Shown here: positions 12,865-24,329 of the stretch, in pieces | Position numbering within the stretch: position 1 is the stretch's first letter | Layout of the letters: every line of letters starts with the position of its first letter | From: Sycobia sp. Sy_11 | Lineage: Eukaryota > Arthropoda > Insecta > Hymenoptera > Epichrysomallidae | Direction of reading: 5' to 3' | Assembly (NCBI GenBank): GCA_018907035.1 | Contig: JACCIC010000291.1 | Location: 372,001 to 436,000 of the forward strand | Length of the DNA: 64,000 nt | Translations under genes and position numbers: made by a program | The notes under the pieces: generated by a model | The model's input: the letters and a program-made list of their open reading frames with translations, nothing else | Told to the model about the DNA's origin: nothing | Database searches by the model: none

Positions 12865-13573
12865 CTAGCAATTAAGAGGTAATTCGCAAAAAAATGCGAA
12901 TTTCTGATTGCAAGTAACGTCATCCATGCCGCCTTGATTAAGTATTGCTCCGCAATTTTGATTACCACCAAAATTGTCGGGTTGCCCATTCCAGTAGGTC
13001 GGCGACCAATTCGAATATCCGGTCGAGTACAGGGGTTCCCCAAAAATAGTCACCCATTCGCCTTCATTGTACAGATCGTGAATACCAAGAAATGCCTCCT
13101 CTTTATTCAATCCACCTACGATCGAATTTTCAGCTCTTTTCAGCATACTAACGAGAACCTGGAATTAGACTTATGTGAATGGTGATCAAAGAAAGCTATA
13201 TATGACTGAATTGATAAAGTTTAATATTCATCTTACGGCCTCCTCGGCTCTGGAATTGACGATGGCCAGGTGTGCATTTTCCTCATTGCAGATTTTCCGT
13301 GCATCGTTCCAGTTCGTTGCTACTGTGTGAAGCTTATACGAGCCTATACCAGGTATAAATACGTAATCATTGTTCGTGGTAGGATCTTTCGGGGGCAAAA
13401 CTTGACATTGGCAAGCAGATTTGTATATTATTAAACTTGGTAGTAATCTGAGCGGTTATAGTCTTTGTCTTTGTGCAAATAGTAAAGGTCATAGGATTAC
13501 TAGTAGATCCATCTGATTGTCCCAAAATAATCTGGGACTCGATGATTAAAATGATTATAAACTGCAGATACAT
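12865..13573 (-). pseudogene. C-type lectin A, frameshifted first exon (hemolymph LPS-binding protein type)
   Basis: Exon 1 runs 13573-13237 and exon 2 runs 13158-12865, with a 78-base GT-AG intron in phase 0. Exon 1 starts MYLQFIIILIIESQIILG, a signal peptide. Exon 2 encodes the C-terminal half of the lectin domain: GIHDLYNEGEWVTIFG, then QPDNFGG, NQNCG, DDVTC and FAFFCE, with the disulphide cysteines and the QPD carbohydrate motif in place. Compared with lectin B, one extra base lies in exon 1 near 13415-13435. The frame opened by the ATG ends at TGA 13367-13369, just before the part encoding NDYVFIPGIGSYKLHT. The rest of exon 1 and exon 2 stay open in the shifted frame, so the lesion is recent, an assembly error, or an allele. 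A 5' UTR intron acceptor (TTCGCAG) sits at 13603-13604. If read through, the role is a secreted sugar-binding recognition protein. Confidence 0.8.
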
Positions 13574-13904
13574 TTTGATTTAATCTAAAAACCAGATGAT
13601 AGCTGCGAATTTAAAAAGAAAATTATGAAAAATGGATAACATATAAATAATTGAAATTAGTTATACTGTGCAGATTGAAATAATTTCACAAGAATTGATT
13701 GCAGATGTATCTTCTTATCCATAGTAATATTTCTTTCTGGCATATTTAATATTTAATATTTAATATTTGGCATAAAATAATATTTTTAATCTTGATTTTT
13801 GTCTATACCTATACTCTTAGTTTTATGAACTGCTTACTAACCATAAAACTAGAACATGTATATATTTTCATATATTTTTTTTAGAATCTTATGTATATTA
13901 TACA

Positions 13905-14055
13905 GAATTTACTGCAAATTTTCAAGCAGATTTACCAAATGCTGTAAAAGATAGAATTTTTTAAATATTTTATTTATAATTTTTTATTATGAACTTTTGA
14001 AAACGTTCCTATTTCTATCCAGTCGCCACAATATTAACTTGCTAAAGTCAAAATT
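13905..14055. repeat. Duplicated block Y, copy 1
   Basis: Similar to 21415-21560 over its whole length, sharing for instance ACTGCAAATTTTCAAG and GTCGCCACAATATTAACTTG-like words. Shorter related stretches occur at 17300-17390 and 30385-30475. It is part of the segmental duplications that built the lectin cluster. No coding potential seen. Confidence 0.65.
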
Positions 14056-14149
14056 TTTAATTGATAGCTATATATATATAGAGCGTCAGATTCAGTTCAA
14101 ATTCAGATAATATAATTTTAATTTTTTTTTTACGTTTTAATTTAATTTT

Positions 14150-14276
14150 ATTTTTAGTAGTAATTTTTATTTTAGATTCCTCGGTGGTACTTGTAAACAA
14201 GGAATGTCTGACTATCGTTATATTAGTATAATATATTATTGTATAAAGACTGTAAGATCGATAAAAATATTTATTC
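14150..14276 (-). mobile_element. Inverted-repeat element family 1, copy b (fragment)
   Basis: On the minus strand it begins AAATATTTTTATCGATCTTA and continues through GACAGTCAGA-like sequence, TCCTTGTTTA and AAATAAAAATTACTACTA, following copy a at 6041 onward. Only the first part of the element is present. Confidence 0.6.
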
Positions 14277-14755
14277 ATTCAGTTAATCAATTGACATGTC
14301 GTACATATTGTCTTTTAACGGAAATCATTATAAAAAGTTCAATGAAATGAGACTACTAAATTTAAAATACGCTACAAATGACATTTTGTTTAGCGAAGAG
14401 ATCCGAATTTCCCTTACAATATTACTGACTGGATATATGAATAAAATATACAAACTTTAACATTCTCACATAGTTTTTGGTTTTTATGCATATTTTATAA
14501 CATCAACGAAACAAGAGTTATACATTTAGATTCAATTTAGCAAACATTAACTTTCTTAATAAAGACAATAGTACGATACAAGATGTTGATATTAAATTTT
14601 TATGGCATCACAAGGACTTGACACTTGTCAGTGATCCCTAAATAACCTTCATCCTTCTTTCTGCCTTGCAGTATTTCATCTCTAGTTTTATCTAAAAGGC
14701 CTAACATGACTGGAATAAATTAAAATTTTGAATGAGATTGATATTTATATTTCGA

Positions 14756-14758
<3 letters not shown>

Positions 14759-14811
<53 letters not shown>
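14759..14811. repeat. (TA)n microsatellite
   Basis: About 26 uninterrupted TA dinucleotides. Confidence 0.95.
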
Positions 14812-14816
<5 letters not shown>

Positions 14817-15186
14817 TTTAGCATACAAAATTGAAAAACAATTTTCATCGTATAATATTATTCATTAAATCAACCAACTTAGCAACAGAGCTATATGTCT
14901 TCCTGGAAAAATATATAGCATTCTTATCGATATTTATTACGTTAAACTGGAATCTATCATTAAAACAGCTCTTAACTAATGCAGAAAATAATTGATTTTC
15001 TTTGGTCTTATATGATTATTTTAAAATATATTGCAACTGTTAGAAAAGCTCGAATGAAAGCCGTAGCTACAATTAACTGGATCAGGACAAAATCAATAAC
15101 GCTATATGTGTGTATATAATCTTCGATACGTAGGATGTCTCATCTTACTTATTCGCAGCATGATCGCTTATTATCATAATCTTCAC

Positions 15187-15560
15187 GGCTTCCTTCTCCT
15201 CCTTCTCCTCCTCCTCCTCTTCCGAGTTAATAACCGTCAAGTACGCGGCATCCTCGCTTCAATTCTGCCGGGCTTCGTTCCGTCGCTTGGCCACTTTGTG
15301 CACAGCCTGTATTAACAGACCCGCGCTATCGGGAAGAGTTCGTAATCCCCTTTGACTCTGGGATGTCCTTCGTCGACACCCGGCAACTTGTGTAGCTCCC
15401 CTCGTTCCACGTATTCACGTGCGGGTCAGCAGTGAGTAGGGCTCTTGTTGTTCCCGCAGATGTAGAGATCCAATTGATCGTCAGAGAACGTCGCAACGAG
15501 AGTCCGCGTCTGAGTTCCAAAGAGGATCGTGACGACAAACATCGCTAGTCCCGACCACAT
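15187..15560 (-). pseudogene. Relic of a fifth C-type lectin, first exon only
   Basis: The minus strand starts MWSGLAMFVVTILFGTQTRT, a good signal peptide, and then reads YICGNNKSPTHC followed by a TGA. Further on the same frame gives KGDYELFP, matching the DYVF.P of lectins A and B. After a frame change it gives HKVAKRRNEARQN, a stop, and SEDAAYLTVINS, which matches the HTVATNWNDARKICNEENAHLAIVNS region residue by residue in many places. The exon would end EA followed by GTGAAG at the same phase-0 site as the other lectins. A (GAG)n-like run at the end encodes a stretch of Glu and Lys not seen in the relatives. Stops and frame breaks show decay. No exon 2 was found. Base composition is GC-rich, like lectin D and unlike A-C. 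Confidence 0.75.
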
Positions 15561-16269
15561 GGTATACAGTAATAGCGTTTCTAGCTGATGGTCATAGTCC
15601 ACGACCCGATGTTATATGTGCGGATAAATTATAATTATGACACTGAAGCGAAGAGTCTTCCCTGTGCATGCTTTTTTAATGGGCTAACTTAATTATCAAT
15701 TGTTTTAAATGTTCCGCTGGTTGTAAAACAAGCTCATAGTTTTAAAATTTGATAAAGCCTTACAATGTATACTATATATTGTGATGTCACATTCTTATAC
15801 TCATTGTATACATTGGTAAATAACAAGTAAATGCATCTATCTCATAAATAAAAGATCAATTAATAAACCACCAGCTTACAGGAAAGTATACGTCTATGTA
15901 TTTTTTAAATAAAACTATGATAAGATAATCCTACTGAAATTTTGTATAAGCAAACGATACACGGTTTCCCAAAGTATTTTCCGCGATGAAAGCGAATCAG
16001 GCTTAAAAATTACTGGCGCACTTCAGAATGTTCAAGACATATTTTCATTTTATCATGAGAATCTACTACTGCACGATGCTCTTAATAGATTTTTGTGAAA
16101 AAAAGAATCTTACTATTGCATATAATCTCAAATATAGGAAAAAATTACTTATATTGAATTTTTAGGTTAGAATTTATTTAAATCTTGATGTTATCTTAAT
16201 GCGTATCAGAGCGATCTTTTATTATATTCTAGATTCAGTTTCGGTATCTATGATTCTTGGATTTGTTAA

Positions 16270-17060
16270 TGTAACAAAAATATTTTAATTTATAGGACTA
16301 TGAATTAATAAAAAAATGCCTTCTCAGAAATAATAAAAGTTTTGTAATCTTCTATTGTTAAAGTTAAATAAATTCTTCATTGAACATTTCATTTTGTAAT
16401 TAAAAATCTACAAGAAAAATGAAGATCGTGAAATTCGATCTTCTAAATTCAACGAATTATAAAATTTTCGCATTGACTTACATTAATAATATTAATAATA
16501 ATCGAACTATACTGAAGAACATTCTAAATTACAATGAGCATTATTATTTATATATGCAATAACTATTTTATTCTCAATCACTTCATAATATTAAATATCT
16601 ATATTATTTTCATTTATTTCTAACATCTAAAAATAAATATACAACATGCACATTCATACTGACAGAGTTCACGTCTATAAAACCTGTATATCAATTCATT
16701 ATTAGAATCCACTTACTGTTCAATAGTAGGTGACAATAATCGATGAAGTAATTAAAATCTTGACAAATACTTAATTTACGTTGTATACTCCATCTCGAAT
16801 TATTAGCATAAGTGCAACAGACAAGAGAAACAAACTGTTTGAGAGCTCGTCAAATAAATTCCCGCGATTACTCAAGATTAAACGCAAGATTAAGAAATCG
16901 TCAACCCACAAATCGAATCAAGCGTGACCGTTACTAAAAATAGTTTCAATGCAAAATTCCGGCGAGATAAGATTCGAGTCAGAAAAGACATTCTCATAAA
17001 CATAATCGTACGCTAAAATTATACATAATTTATTAGTAACAACCATTGTACGACAAATGG
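16270..17060. repeat. Duplicated block Z, copy 1
   Basis: Diverged copy of 29600-30310. Shared anchors include TTTGTAATTAAAAAT, ATGAGCATTATTATT, an ATTCATTAT..AATCCACT stretch, AAGATTAAGC-like words and AGATAAGATTC followed by CATAATCGT. It lies upstream of lectin A as copy 2 lies upstream of lectin C. Confidence 0.6.
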
Positions 17061-18018
17061 TTTGCAAGGATCAACTCTGAATGCATTAGAGGATTTTAGT
17101 TGATTCTTTAAATATAACAAACAACTTTTTCTCAACAGGCTCTTGACTTCTTTTTGTATGGATTGAATCGAAAGTGTTTTGTTTAAAGATTTTTTGATGC
17201 GTTTGACGGTTACAAATTTTAGTTAATCATATGCTGTTTATTTATGTTTATTTCATATTAATGCACATTTTTAAGCGAATTCATCAAATGGCGTTCAGAT
17301 AAAAATATTTAATTTATAATATTTCATTTATAATATTTGATTATGAACTTTTCAAAACGTTCTCGTTTTTACACCGTTTAACCAAATCACTTAATACTTT
17401 GCATTAATCTAAATTGAACATAAACAAAGCACGATAAACTATATTTTGCAATAAATTTTTTATGTTTGTATATAAGATATAATATTATATAAAACAGCAT
17501 ACTCTTTGTCCAATCTATAAACGTTGACTTCATTGCCGCCTTCATGCATATAAATATATTAATTTGTATCGCAGATCTCGTCATGATATTAAACGTATCG
17601 TTACAGAATTAATTGAAAACAATTCAATCGAATCCGACTGGTAAAAATTAAAATACTCTAACATATTACTATAATTATACTTTTATTATTATTGTATGAA
17701 TACTTTTACTATTATTGTATGAATAGGGTATTCCAAACTTCAACAGCATTGCAAGAAATTATCTTTGAACATCAATATAACAGTCGTTGGCTCTGGCGGT
17801 AAAGTATCTATTTGTTCACTACCGTTAAACGCTGAAAGGAATTCGCGGAGCCGAGGCTGCTCGTTGGTCTGAGTTTGATACCTGTCAATCGAATTTTTCG
17901 AAGTCACTTTACAGAACAGTGTTTTACGATTGTTTCGGAGGCGTAACTTACACTTGTGAATATATATTCCTTAGTACAACGACCACCTCATTCTTATAAT
18001 ACAATGTAATAAATAAAT

Positions 18019-18180
18019 AGATCACTGCCCGTCAGGAGCACCAACAACTGAGGAAATACTGAAATTGAAATTCATATTAAGGATCCATACTGATTTACGA
18101 TCCGACAAGTCTTACTACACAACATATTCGTAGAAAAAACTATTTCATTTGCGTAAATTTATTAATTATACCAGTTCTCA
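18019..18180. repeat. Duplicated block X, copy 1
   Basis: Similar to 21801-21960, with shared words CAGGAGCACCA.CA.CTGAGGAA, CGACAAGTCTTA and AATTATACCAGTTCTC. On the minus strand both copies have an AG acceptor-like site, then an open frame giving VPQLLVLL (copy 2) or FPQLLVLL (copy 1). It lies just beyond the lectin B stop codon. Confidence 0.6.
18158..18163 (-). terminator. Candidate polyadenylation signal of lectin B
   Basis: AATAAA on the minus strand about 205 bases beyond the stop codon of lectin B. A weak call in AT-rich sequence, and it falls in block X. Confidence 0.25.
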
Positions 18181-18368
18181 ACATTTGTCATTCACATCAA
18201 CTATCATAAATAATAATTAAACTTTTACTATCATAATTTGAGAAATCATAAAATTACTAACTATGATCACTTCAAATTCTTGATAACAAATTATTATTAA
18301 TAAATAAAATTATACGAACAGAAATATTACATAGATTTGCTCCATAAAGATGTATTTGTCAACTAAAA

Positions 18369-19076
18369 TTAACAATTGAGAGGTAATTCACAAAAGAATG
18401 CGAATTTGTCATTGCAATTAACGTCATCCATGCCGCCTTGATTGAGTATTGCTCCGCAATTTTGATTACCACCATAATTATCGGGTTGACCCTTCCAGTA
18501 GGTCGGTGACCAATTCGAATATCCGGTCGAGTACAAGGACTCCCCAAAAATAGTCACCCATTCGCCTTCATTGTACAGATCGTGAATACCAAGCAATGCC
18601 TCCTCTTTATTCAATCCACCTACGATCGAATTTTCAGCCCTTTTCAGCATACTTACGAGAGCCTGGAATTATACTTATGTGAATGGTAATCAAAGAAAGC
18701 GATATATGACTGAATTGATAAAGTTTAATATTCAACTTACGGCCTCCTCGGCTCTGGAGTTGATGATGGCCAGGTGTGCATTTTCCTCATTGCAGATTTT
18801 TCGTGCATCATTCCAGTTTGCTGCTACTGTGTGAAGCTTATACGAGCCTACACCAGGTACAAATACGTAATCATTGTTCGTGGTAGGGTCTTTCGGTGGT
18901 AATACTTGGCATTGGCAAGAAGATTTTGGATCGTTAACATTGGTAGTAATCTGACCGGTTATAGTCTTTGCGTTTTTGCAAATAGTAAAGTTTATAGGAT
19001 TACTAGTAGATCCTTTCGATTGTCCCAAAATAATCTTAGCCTTGACAATTAATACAATTATAAATTGCAGATACAT
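18369..19076 (-). CDS. C-type lectin B (hemolymph LPS-binding protein type), 209 aa
   Basis: Exon 1 is 19076-18741 (112 codons) and exon 2 is 18662-18369 (97 codons plus stop), with a 78-base GT-AG intron in phase 0. The start is the first ATG after an in-frame acceptor-like AG. Residues 1-18 are a signal peptide (MYLQFIIVLIVKAKIILG). Residues 19-69 form a linker with a CQC motif. The C-type lectin domain covers about 70-209: YKLHTVAANWNDARKIC (Cys95), LAIINSRAEEA at the exon junction, WVTIFG, QPD at 171-173 with NQNCG (Cys181), DDVNC (Cys195) and FFCE (Cys203). QPD is the galactose-type sugar-binding motif, and the usual WND is replaced by DDV, so calcium binding may be altered. Probably secreted into haemolymph as a recognition lectin; this is family knowledge, not shown here. 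A 5' UTR intron acceptor lies near 19106-19117. Confidence 0.92.
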
Positions 19077-19419
19077 TTTGATTTAGCCTGACAATTTGTT
19101 AGTAGCTGCAGATATCTGAAGTAAAAAACAATTATAAATAATACAAGACAAATAACTAATATCAATGAGTTGTAGAATACATATAAAAATTATTTTACAA
19201 GAATTGATTGCAGATTTACTTTATACGACCACCTGCACGTATAAATACGCACCTTCTCGTACCTCGACGTATTTGGTCCTAATCTATTAACAAAATAATA
19301 TTTTTATTCTTGATTGTTATTACTCTTTATTGTTAAATTACACTTAGAAAAAATATAATTTGTAACGTTAACGTATCTGCAGATTCAAGTTAATTCTGCA
19401 TTTCAAAAATATCCACGAA

Positions 19420-19985
19420 TCATCTGTTTAGATATAAAAATCATGTTGAATTACTTCGAAGAACATCCATAACTTACGGTTCAGCTTCTTTCCTTGTTGA
19501 GGAAAGAACTTTACTTATTAGTTACTCTAATAAAATACGAACACTTGTAGACTTTTATAAAAACATTTTTATGAACAAAGATAAATGGGATTATCGTTAT
19601 TAAAACACTTTCAACTTACTAAATAGTTTAATACAATGCAATGGTACACATTAGAATAATCATGGTTAAAATAATGCATGGAAAATTCTAACATGAAATA
19701 CTATAAGTCAAGATGTTATTATGAACAAAATTGAATCAATCAGGATACATTGTGTCATACGTAAAGCAAATAATGGATCTATTCGAAATTAATTGAGGAA
19801 TCAGAGAGATAAAAAATTTAATACAGATTTAGCAATATTAGAATAATCGCTTTATTAATCTCATGAATTTATTATATTCGGAGATGACATTGATCACATC
19901 AAAGTGATCAGTACTTGACTAGCTATTATTGAATATGATACGTAAGTCAGAGATAAAATTAAATAAGATGGAAATCATAAAATTC
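19420..19985. repeat. Duplicated block W, copy 1
   Basis: Upstream of lectin B, similar to 27255-27860 upstream of lectin C. Shared words include AAATTGAATCAATCAGGAT, AAAGCAAATAATGG, TCTATTCGA and GATACGTAAGTCAGAGATA. It contains the dyad at 19891-19910. It may hold the promoter or leader exons of lectin B. Confidence 0.7.
19891..19910. promoter_or_regulatory. Conserved dyad TGATCAC-N6-GTGATCA upstream of lectin B
   Basis: A perfect 7-base inverted repeat with a 6-base spacer. The same arms and spacer length recur at 27735-27754. The distance to the lectin start is about 815 bases here and 825 bases there, while sequence between has diverged. Spaced dyads often bind dimeric factors; the binding protein is unknown. 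Confidence 0.4.
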
Positions 19986-21414
19986 ATGATTTTAACGTTA
20001 AAAAATATTATGATATATACTATGAAAAATATATACTATGAAAAGAGAAAGGCCTAACATTCATCATTCTCAAAGTATAATTCTTTTATATCTGTCTAAT
20101 AAAAAGCCAGCAAATAAGTACCAATCTCATTTTGCAAGTAATCAGAATTACTTCGTTTACTCCGGACCAAATACGTCACTCGAATATCCTGGCCTGTCCT
20201 TGTTAAAACATTTTAAACGTTATCTATTATCTATCGATTATAAAAATAATTCACCTATATGCTCTAGATGATCTTTAGAGGTTTAGATTCTATAGAATAA
20301 GTTGAGATCATCCACATAAAAATGACATAGTGTTCAAGTAGCATACAGAGAACAATCCTTGATAAAGTAGTTAACAAAAAGAATGCTATATAAAAGGAAG
20401 CAATAAATTAAACAAATCCTTATCAATAACAGTTTGTTTTGATTTGAAAGATAATATTTGTTAATTTATAGGCTCGTTCATGTATTCATAAGTTGATCAG
20501 TTTGTAAGGCAGAATTTAAAAATTTATCTAGTCAAAAATTCTAGAAGTCAAAAAATATTGCATCTAATTGACTCTACATCGAAAGTCTTTGATATATTAT
20601 TATGAAGAAGTACTAAAAATGAGAGTCTAAAGTAACAAATTAATCAAAAATGAATAATACTATTTACTAAAGTATTTAATTGAAAATAAAAAAAGAAGCC
20701 ACCATTTAAATAACAAGAACTTAACAGATTCATTTTTACAATTAAATATGTAAAAAAAAATTTATTAATCAGTTCCTATAGACTCTCGTTATAAATCGAG
20801 AATAGTAGAATATTTTTTGATAAAACCATTGCCAAGTAGATAATTTATAACAATAGAGTCAAGCAATTTATCAAGAGAACATGAAATAGGCTTAAAAAAT
20901 GGATACAATTTTGATATATGCCAAGAACAAGAGAAAATTAAAACATCAGTAAATATTATAAATCATATAGAAATCCAGAATGATTTTTAGTTACTCTTTT
21001 GAAGTAAATAAATGAATGAAGATAGGGAGACGGATTATTGAATTAAATATAAAAATTACGGATATTGCAGTTATTAAAATAAATCGTTTTAAATATGAAA
21101 AGCACAACATTCTACTTCAATTTTCTTACCAATTAAGGTTATTAAATACAAAGAAATATTATAAATTATATATTTAAACTAAAGAATAAAGTTAATTAAA
21201 TATTTTGTAATAATACAAATCTATATTATTTTTATTTTATTAGTCAGTAAAAATGTACTGGCCAATTCTTTTTATAAAATTACATCTACATACCCGTCAA
21301 TTTTTATTAGATTAACTTTTAACAGTTTGTCAGTATCTACTCTTACCTTTAAAGCAGAATACTATCAATAAATCTAGAATATATGTATATTTTAATTTTT
21401 TTATCTTACAAAAG

Positions 21415-21560
21415 AAATAACTGCAAATTTTCAAGTAGATTCGTCAAATTGTCTGCAAATGAGAATGTTTCAAAAATGTTATTTATAATAATTCAATATG
21501 AAATTTTCAAAACATTCCCATTTCTATGTAATCGCCACAATGTTAACTTGCAAAAGTCAT
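21415..21560. repeat. Duplicated block Y, copy 2
   Basis: Counterpart of 13905-14055. Its position before block X repeats the Y-X order seen at 17300-18180. Confidence 0.65.
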
Positions 21561-21800
21561 ATTATTCGACCGATAGCCGCGTATCTGTAAGTCGTCAAAT
21601 TTCAATTAATTGCAACTTATGTTTTACACATTAGCTGTTTACAAAATTAATGTTAAACGGTTCAATCAAATTAAACTACTGAACACTAAAATAAAGTCAA
21701 ATATTTATTAAAATCTTATTTCCGCTATAATTACTCTCCGAATATGTAAATAAATTATGCCAAACTTCTATATACATTGTAAAAAAACTATCTATTAATA

Positions 21801-21960
21801 AACATCGCTTTCCGCCAGGAGCACCAGCAGCTGAGGAACTCCTGAAATCGAAATGCATATTAACAGTCCAAACTCATTTCTTCGACAAGTCTTAACTATA
21901 CATCGTACTCTTACAAAGGATCCTTTCATTTCCGTATATTTATCAATTATACCAGTTCTC
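21801..21960. repeat. Duplicated block X, copy 2
   Basis: Counterpart of 18019-18180. On the minus strand, TTTCGATTTCAG is followed by an open frame VPQLLVLLAESDVY and a stop. Confidence 0.6.
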
Positions 21961-22690
21961 CCCACTTTAAATAAGTAAGTTTCCAAAATATGTCGATAAT
22001 ACATCGTACGTAATTCTATTAGTGTAGATTACAAGATATTACAATTAACACTATTAGTTGCTTGACAATTTTAATGCCTTTTTTATCTGCATTATTACTT
22101 TTACATCTATTTGTCAATGCTCATTTATCATCATTGCAGGTCTAGCGATAACTAAAATTGATAGATTGTTTGAGGATGTTTTTAAAGATTTAAGCAATCA
22201 AAGTATACTTAATTGTTTCTTATAGAATTCTTGTCATTTAAATTAATTCTGAGATTAATTTTGAATTCATATCTACTATATTCTAAATAATAATTATACC
22301 GTTAAGTTTCTTCGAGTATTAATATAAAAAAGATATAAATAAATATATATTCCAATTACTTGGCTGGAAGCTTAGCACTACTTTTTAAAATTCCGTTACC
22401 CACAAGCCAAAATTCATGCTTTTATTACTATTTTCTTTTTTTATTTAAAACCTATGTGTTCATCGAATTTTTTGAGTTACGCGAACCAAGAACCTTATCC
22501 ACTTATCAATACATTTTATATCTCATAAAAATACTTTAATATTTTCCTAAGTCATTAAATTTATAAAATATCTTCAAAACAAACCTGTCATTTGAAAGTC
22601 CACTAAATGTTGTAACATAATGACGAAAACAATACCGGAATTAAGATAGATTTTTCCCAATTATTTTTTTAACTGCATTCTAAATTGTAA

Positions 22691-23089
22691 TTATAATTCG
22701 CTTTTGTCGTTGGTATACGATACCAGCATTGGCGAGAAAGGAAGGAATGTATCTTTGAGATTCATACGTCTTGCAAGACAAAACGTTTTATGACCGAACA
22801 GTTTTAAACCGCACCTTCTATACAATGCGCGAAACTCAAACTGAAGCTTAGCAAAGTCCGATTGACTTTGGGTCGGTCCAAAATACAGAGAAATTGCACT
22901 GAAAACTGGCTCGGCAAATAGATACGTTGTAAACTTATTCCCCTTCAACCAGTATTGATTAATGGGATCACTGAAGTTCATCAATATAACATTAAAGAAA
23001 GTATGAAAATCTACTCGAGTTATGTTCGATTTGAAATATGGCAATGCTATTATAGTGGATCGTACGATATTATGCTCAGTAATATGCAT
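22691..23089 (-). CDS. Hypothetical open reading frame, 132 aa
   Basis: Starts at a true ATG (MHITEHNIVRST) with an in-frame stop just upstream, and stays open for 132 codons in AT-rich DNA where stops are frequent. The composition looks more protein-like than neighbouring frames (FAEPVFSAISLYFGP, LFGHKTFCLARRMN). No signal peptide, membrane segment or known motif is evident. It could be a decayed exon, a lineage-specific gene or chance. No splice signals or close paralogue in the window support it. Confidence 0.25.
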   Translation of the reverse strand: MHITEHNIVRSTIIALPYFKSNITRVDFHTFFNVILMNFSDPINQYWLKGNKFTTYLFAEPVFSAISLYFGPTQSQSDFAKLQFEFRALYRRCGLKLFGHKTFCLARRMNLKDTFLPFSPMLVSYTNDKSEL

Positions 23090-23430
23090 ATCTTAAATGC
23101 TACCGTTAAATACGTAAAATATGCTTACACGTTCAATCATCATTGGTGCTTATTGATGTAAAGTTTTTTGTAATAATACATACATAACAAAATAAATTAT
23201 AAAATAATTTTTTATCCTAATTTGATGTTTTAGTGGATCCTTTGGATCAGCTAGTCAAGGTAATAAATAGATAAAGCCTTGTTACAAAATTATTAATCGA
23301 GGTTTGTTCTGCCTGCAGGCGCTGACATCTTCGAACTGTAAATTTATTAACAATTTATATTGTATCTGAGTAAAATAAAAATGATTTGATTTGATGCCAA
23401 CAGTAAGTTAGTATTATTTGTATATTTATG

Positions 23431-23592
23431 TTAGTGAATCACCAATACCAAGACCAAGACTCTATTTAATAAAATATCGTTTTGGTGTCGAATAAGTATC
23501 GTCAATTAAATTATGATCTTGGTTTTTTACATATGCAAGACGGTATTTCAATAAATCTGATGATCTTGGTCTTGATATTGGTGAAACACTAA
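23431..23592. mobile_element. Small inverted-repeat element (MITE) with 6-base target duplication
   Basis: 162 bases bounded by near-perfect terminal inverted repeats of about 29 bases. The left end reads TTAGTGAATCACCAATACCA and continues AGACCAAGA; the right end is its complement with a few changes, ending CACTAA. TTTATG is directly repeated on both sides (23425-23430 and 23593-23598), as a target-site duplication would be. No coding capacity. Confidence 0.75.
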
Positions 23593-24329
23593 TTTATGTA
23601 TTCGTCCTTTATTTAACATTTTTAATTATTCTTTGGTTGTTTATATAAATGATGACGAAAGGTCGCTTAAATGAGCAAATTTAAAAGTTTGATTTATTTA
23701 TTATCTTGTTTACCTGTCCTAAATGGTCGAGATAAACAATAACATACAATGTAAAGACTTAGATAGAAAAAATTATTTTTCAGAAGTAAAAATAAATAAA
23801 TAAATAAATTTTTTGAAAAAACGAACTTGTTATTCTATAAGAAAAAATTATATAGCACTTAATGTTGATGAAGGTCAAAAATAAAATCTGATACAATATT
23901 ATCGAAGAAAATTATGATTATAATTATGAAGTTAGAAGAAGAATGGACCTCAAATGTTCGGTTGATCCAGATTAAAAAACAGTCCAAATTAAAAAAAGTT
24001 AAAAAAAAAGCTGTAAGCTTTAAAAATAATATCTTCGTGTTTTTCATCCAGTCTTGTACAAATACATTCATAAAAGAGAATCACCGAACGTCAATCATTT
24101 TAACTAACCGCGGATCAACAGATTTGCTAACATCAATAGCCTATAACAATATACTCGCCAATAGTCCGGGGCGAGGAGACAACCGCGGTGATTCGGTTTT
24201 GCAGAAGAGTGCATTCGTAATCCGTTCACTCGGGCTTTAAATCACAATCCCTTGCAATGGATGCGAGCGACCGTTAAAAAAAATTTCAACACCAATTTGT
24301 TTTGTGTATAAAAGTTGCGATTCCTGTCA

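Larger units (their letters stand above)
13603..15186. other. Spacer between lectin A and the GC-rich relic
   Basis: AT-rich. It holds block Y (13905-14055), a fragment of inverted-repeat family 1 and a (TA)n tract at 14759-14811. No second exon for the lectin relic at 15187-15560 could be found here. Confidence 0.5.
15561..18368. other. Spacer upstream of lectin A unit and downstream of lectin B
   Basis: AT-rich. It contains duplicated blocks Z (16270-17060), part of Y (17300-17390) and X (18019-18180). No gene is recognised outside these. Confidence 0.5.

Noticed and set aside
17790..17885. Possible tRNA gene or tRNA-derived SINE (TGGCTCTGGCGG and GTTTGATACC resemble A and B boxes)
   Set aside because: Box spacing is too wide, no cloverleaf could be drawn and no second copy was found.
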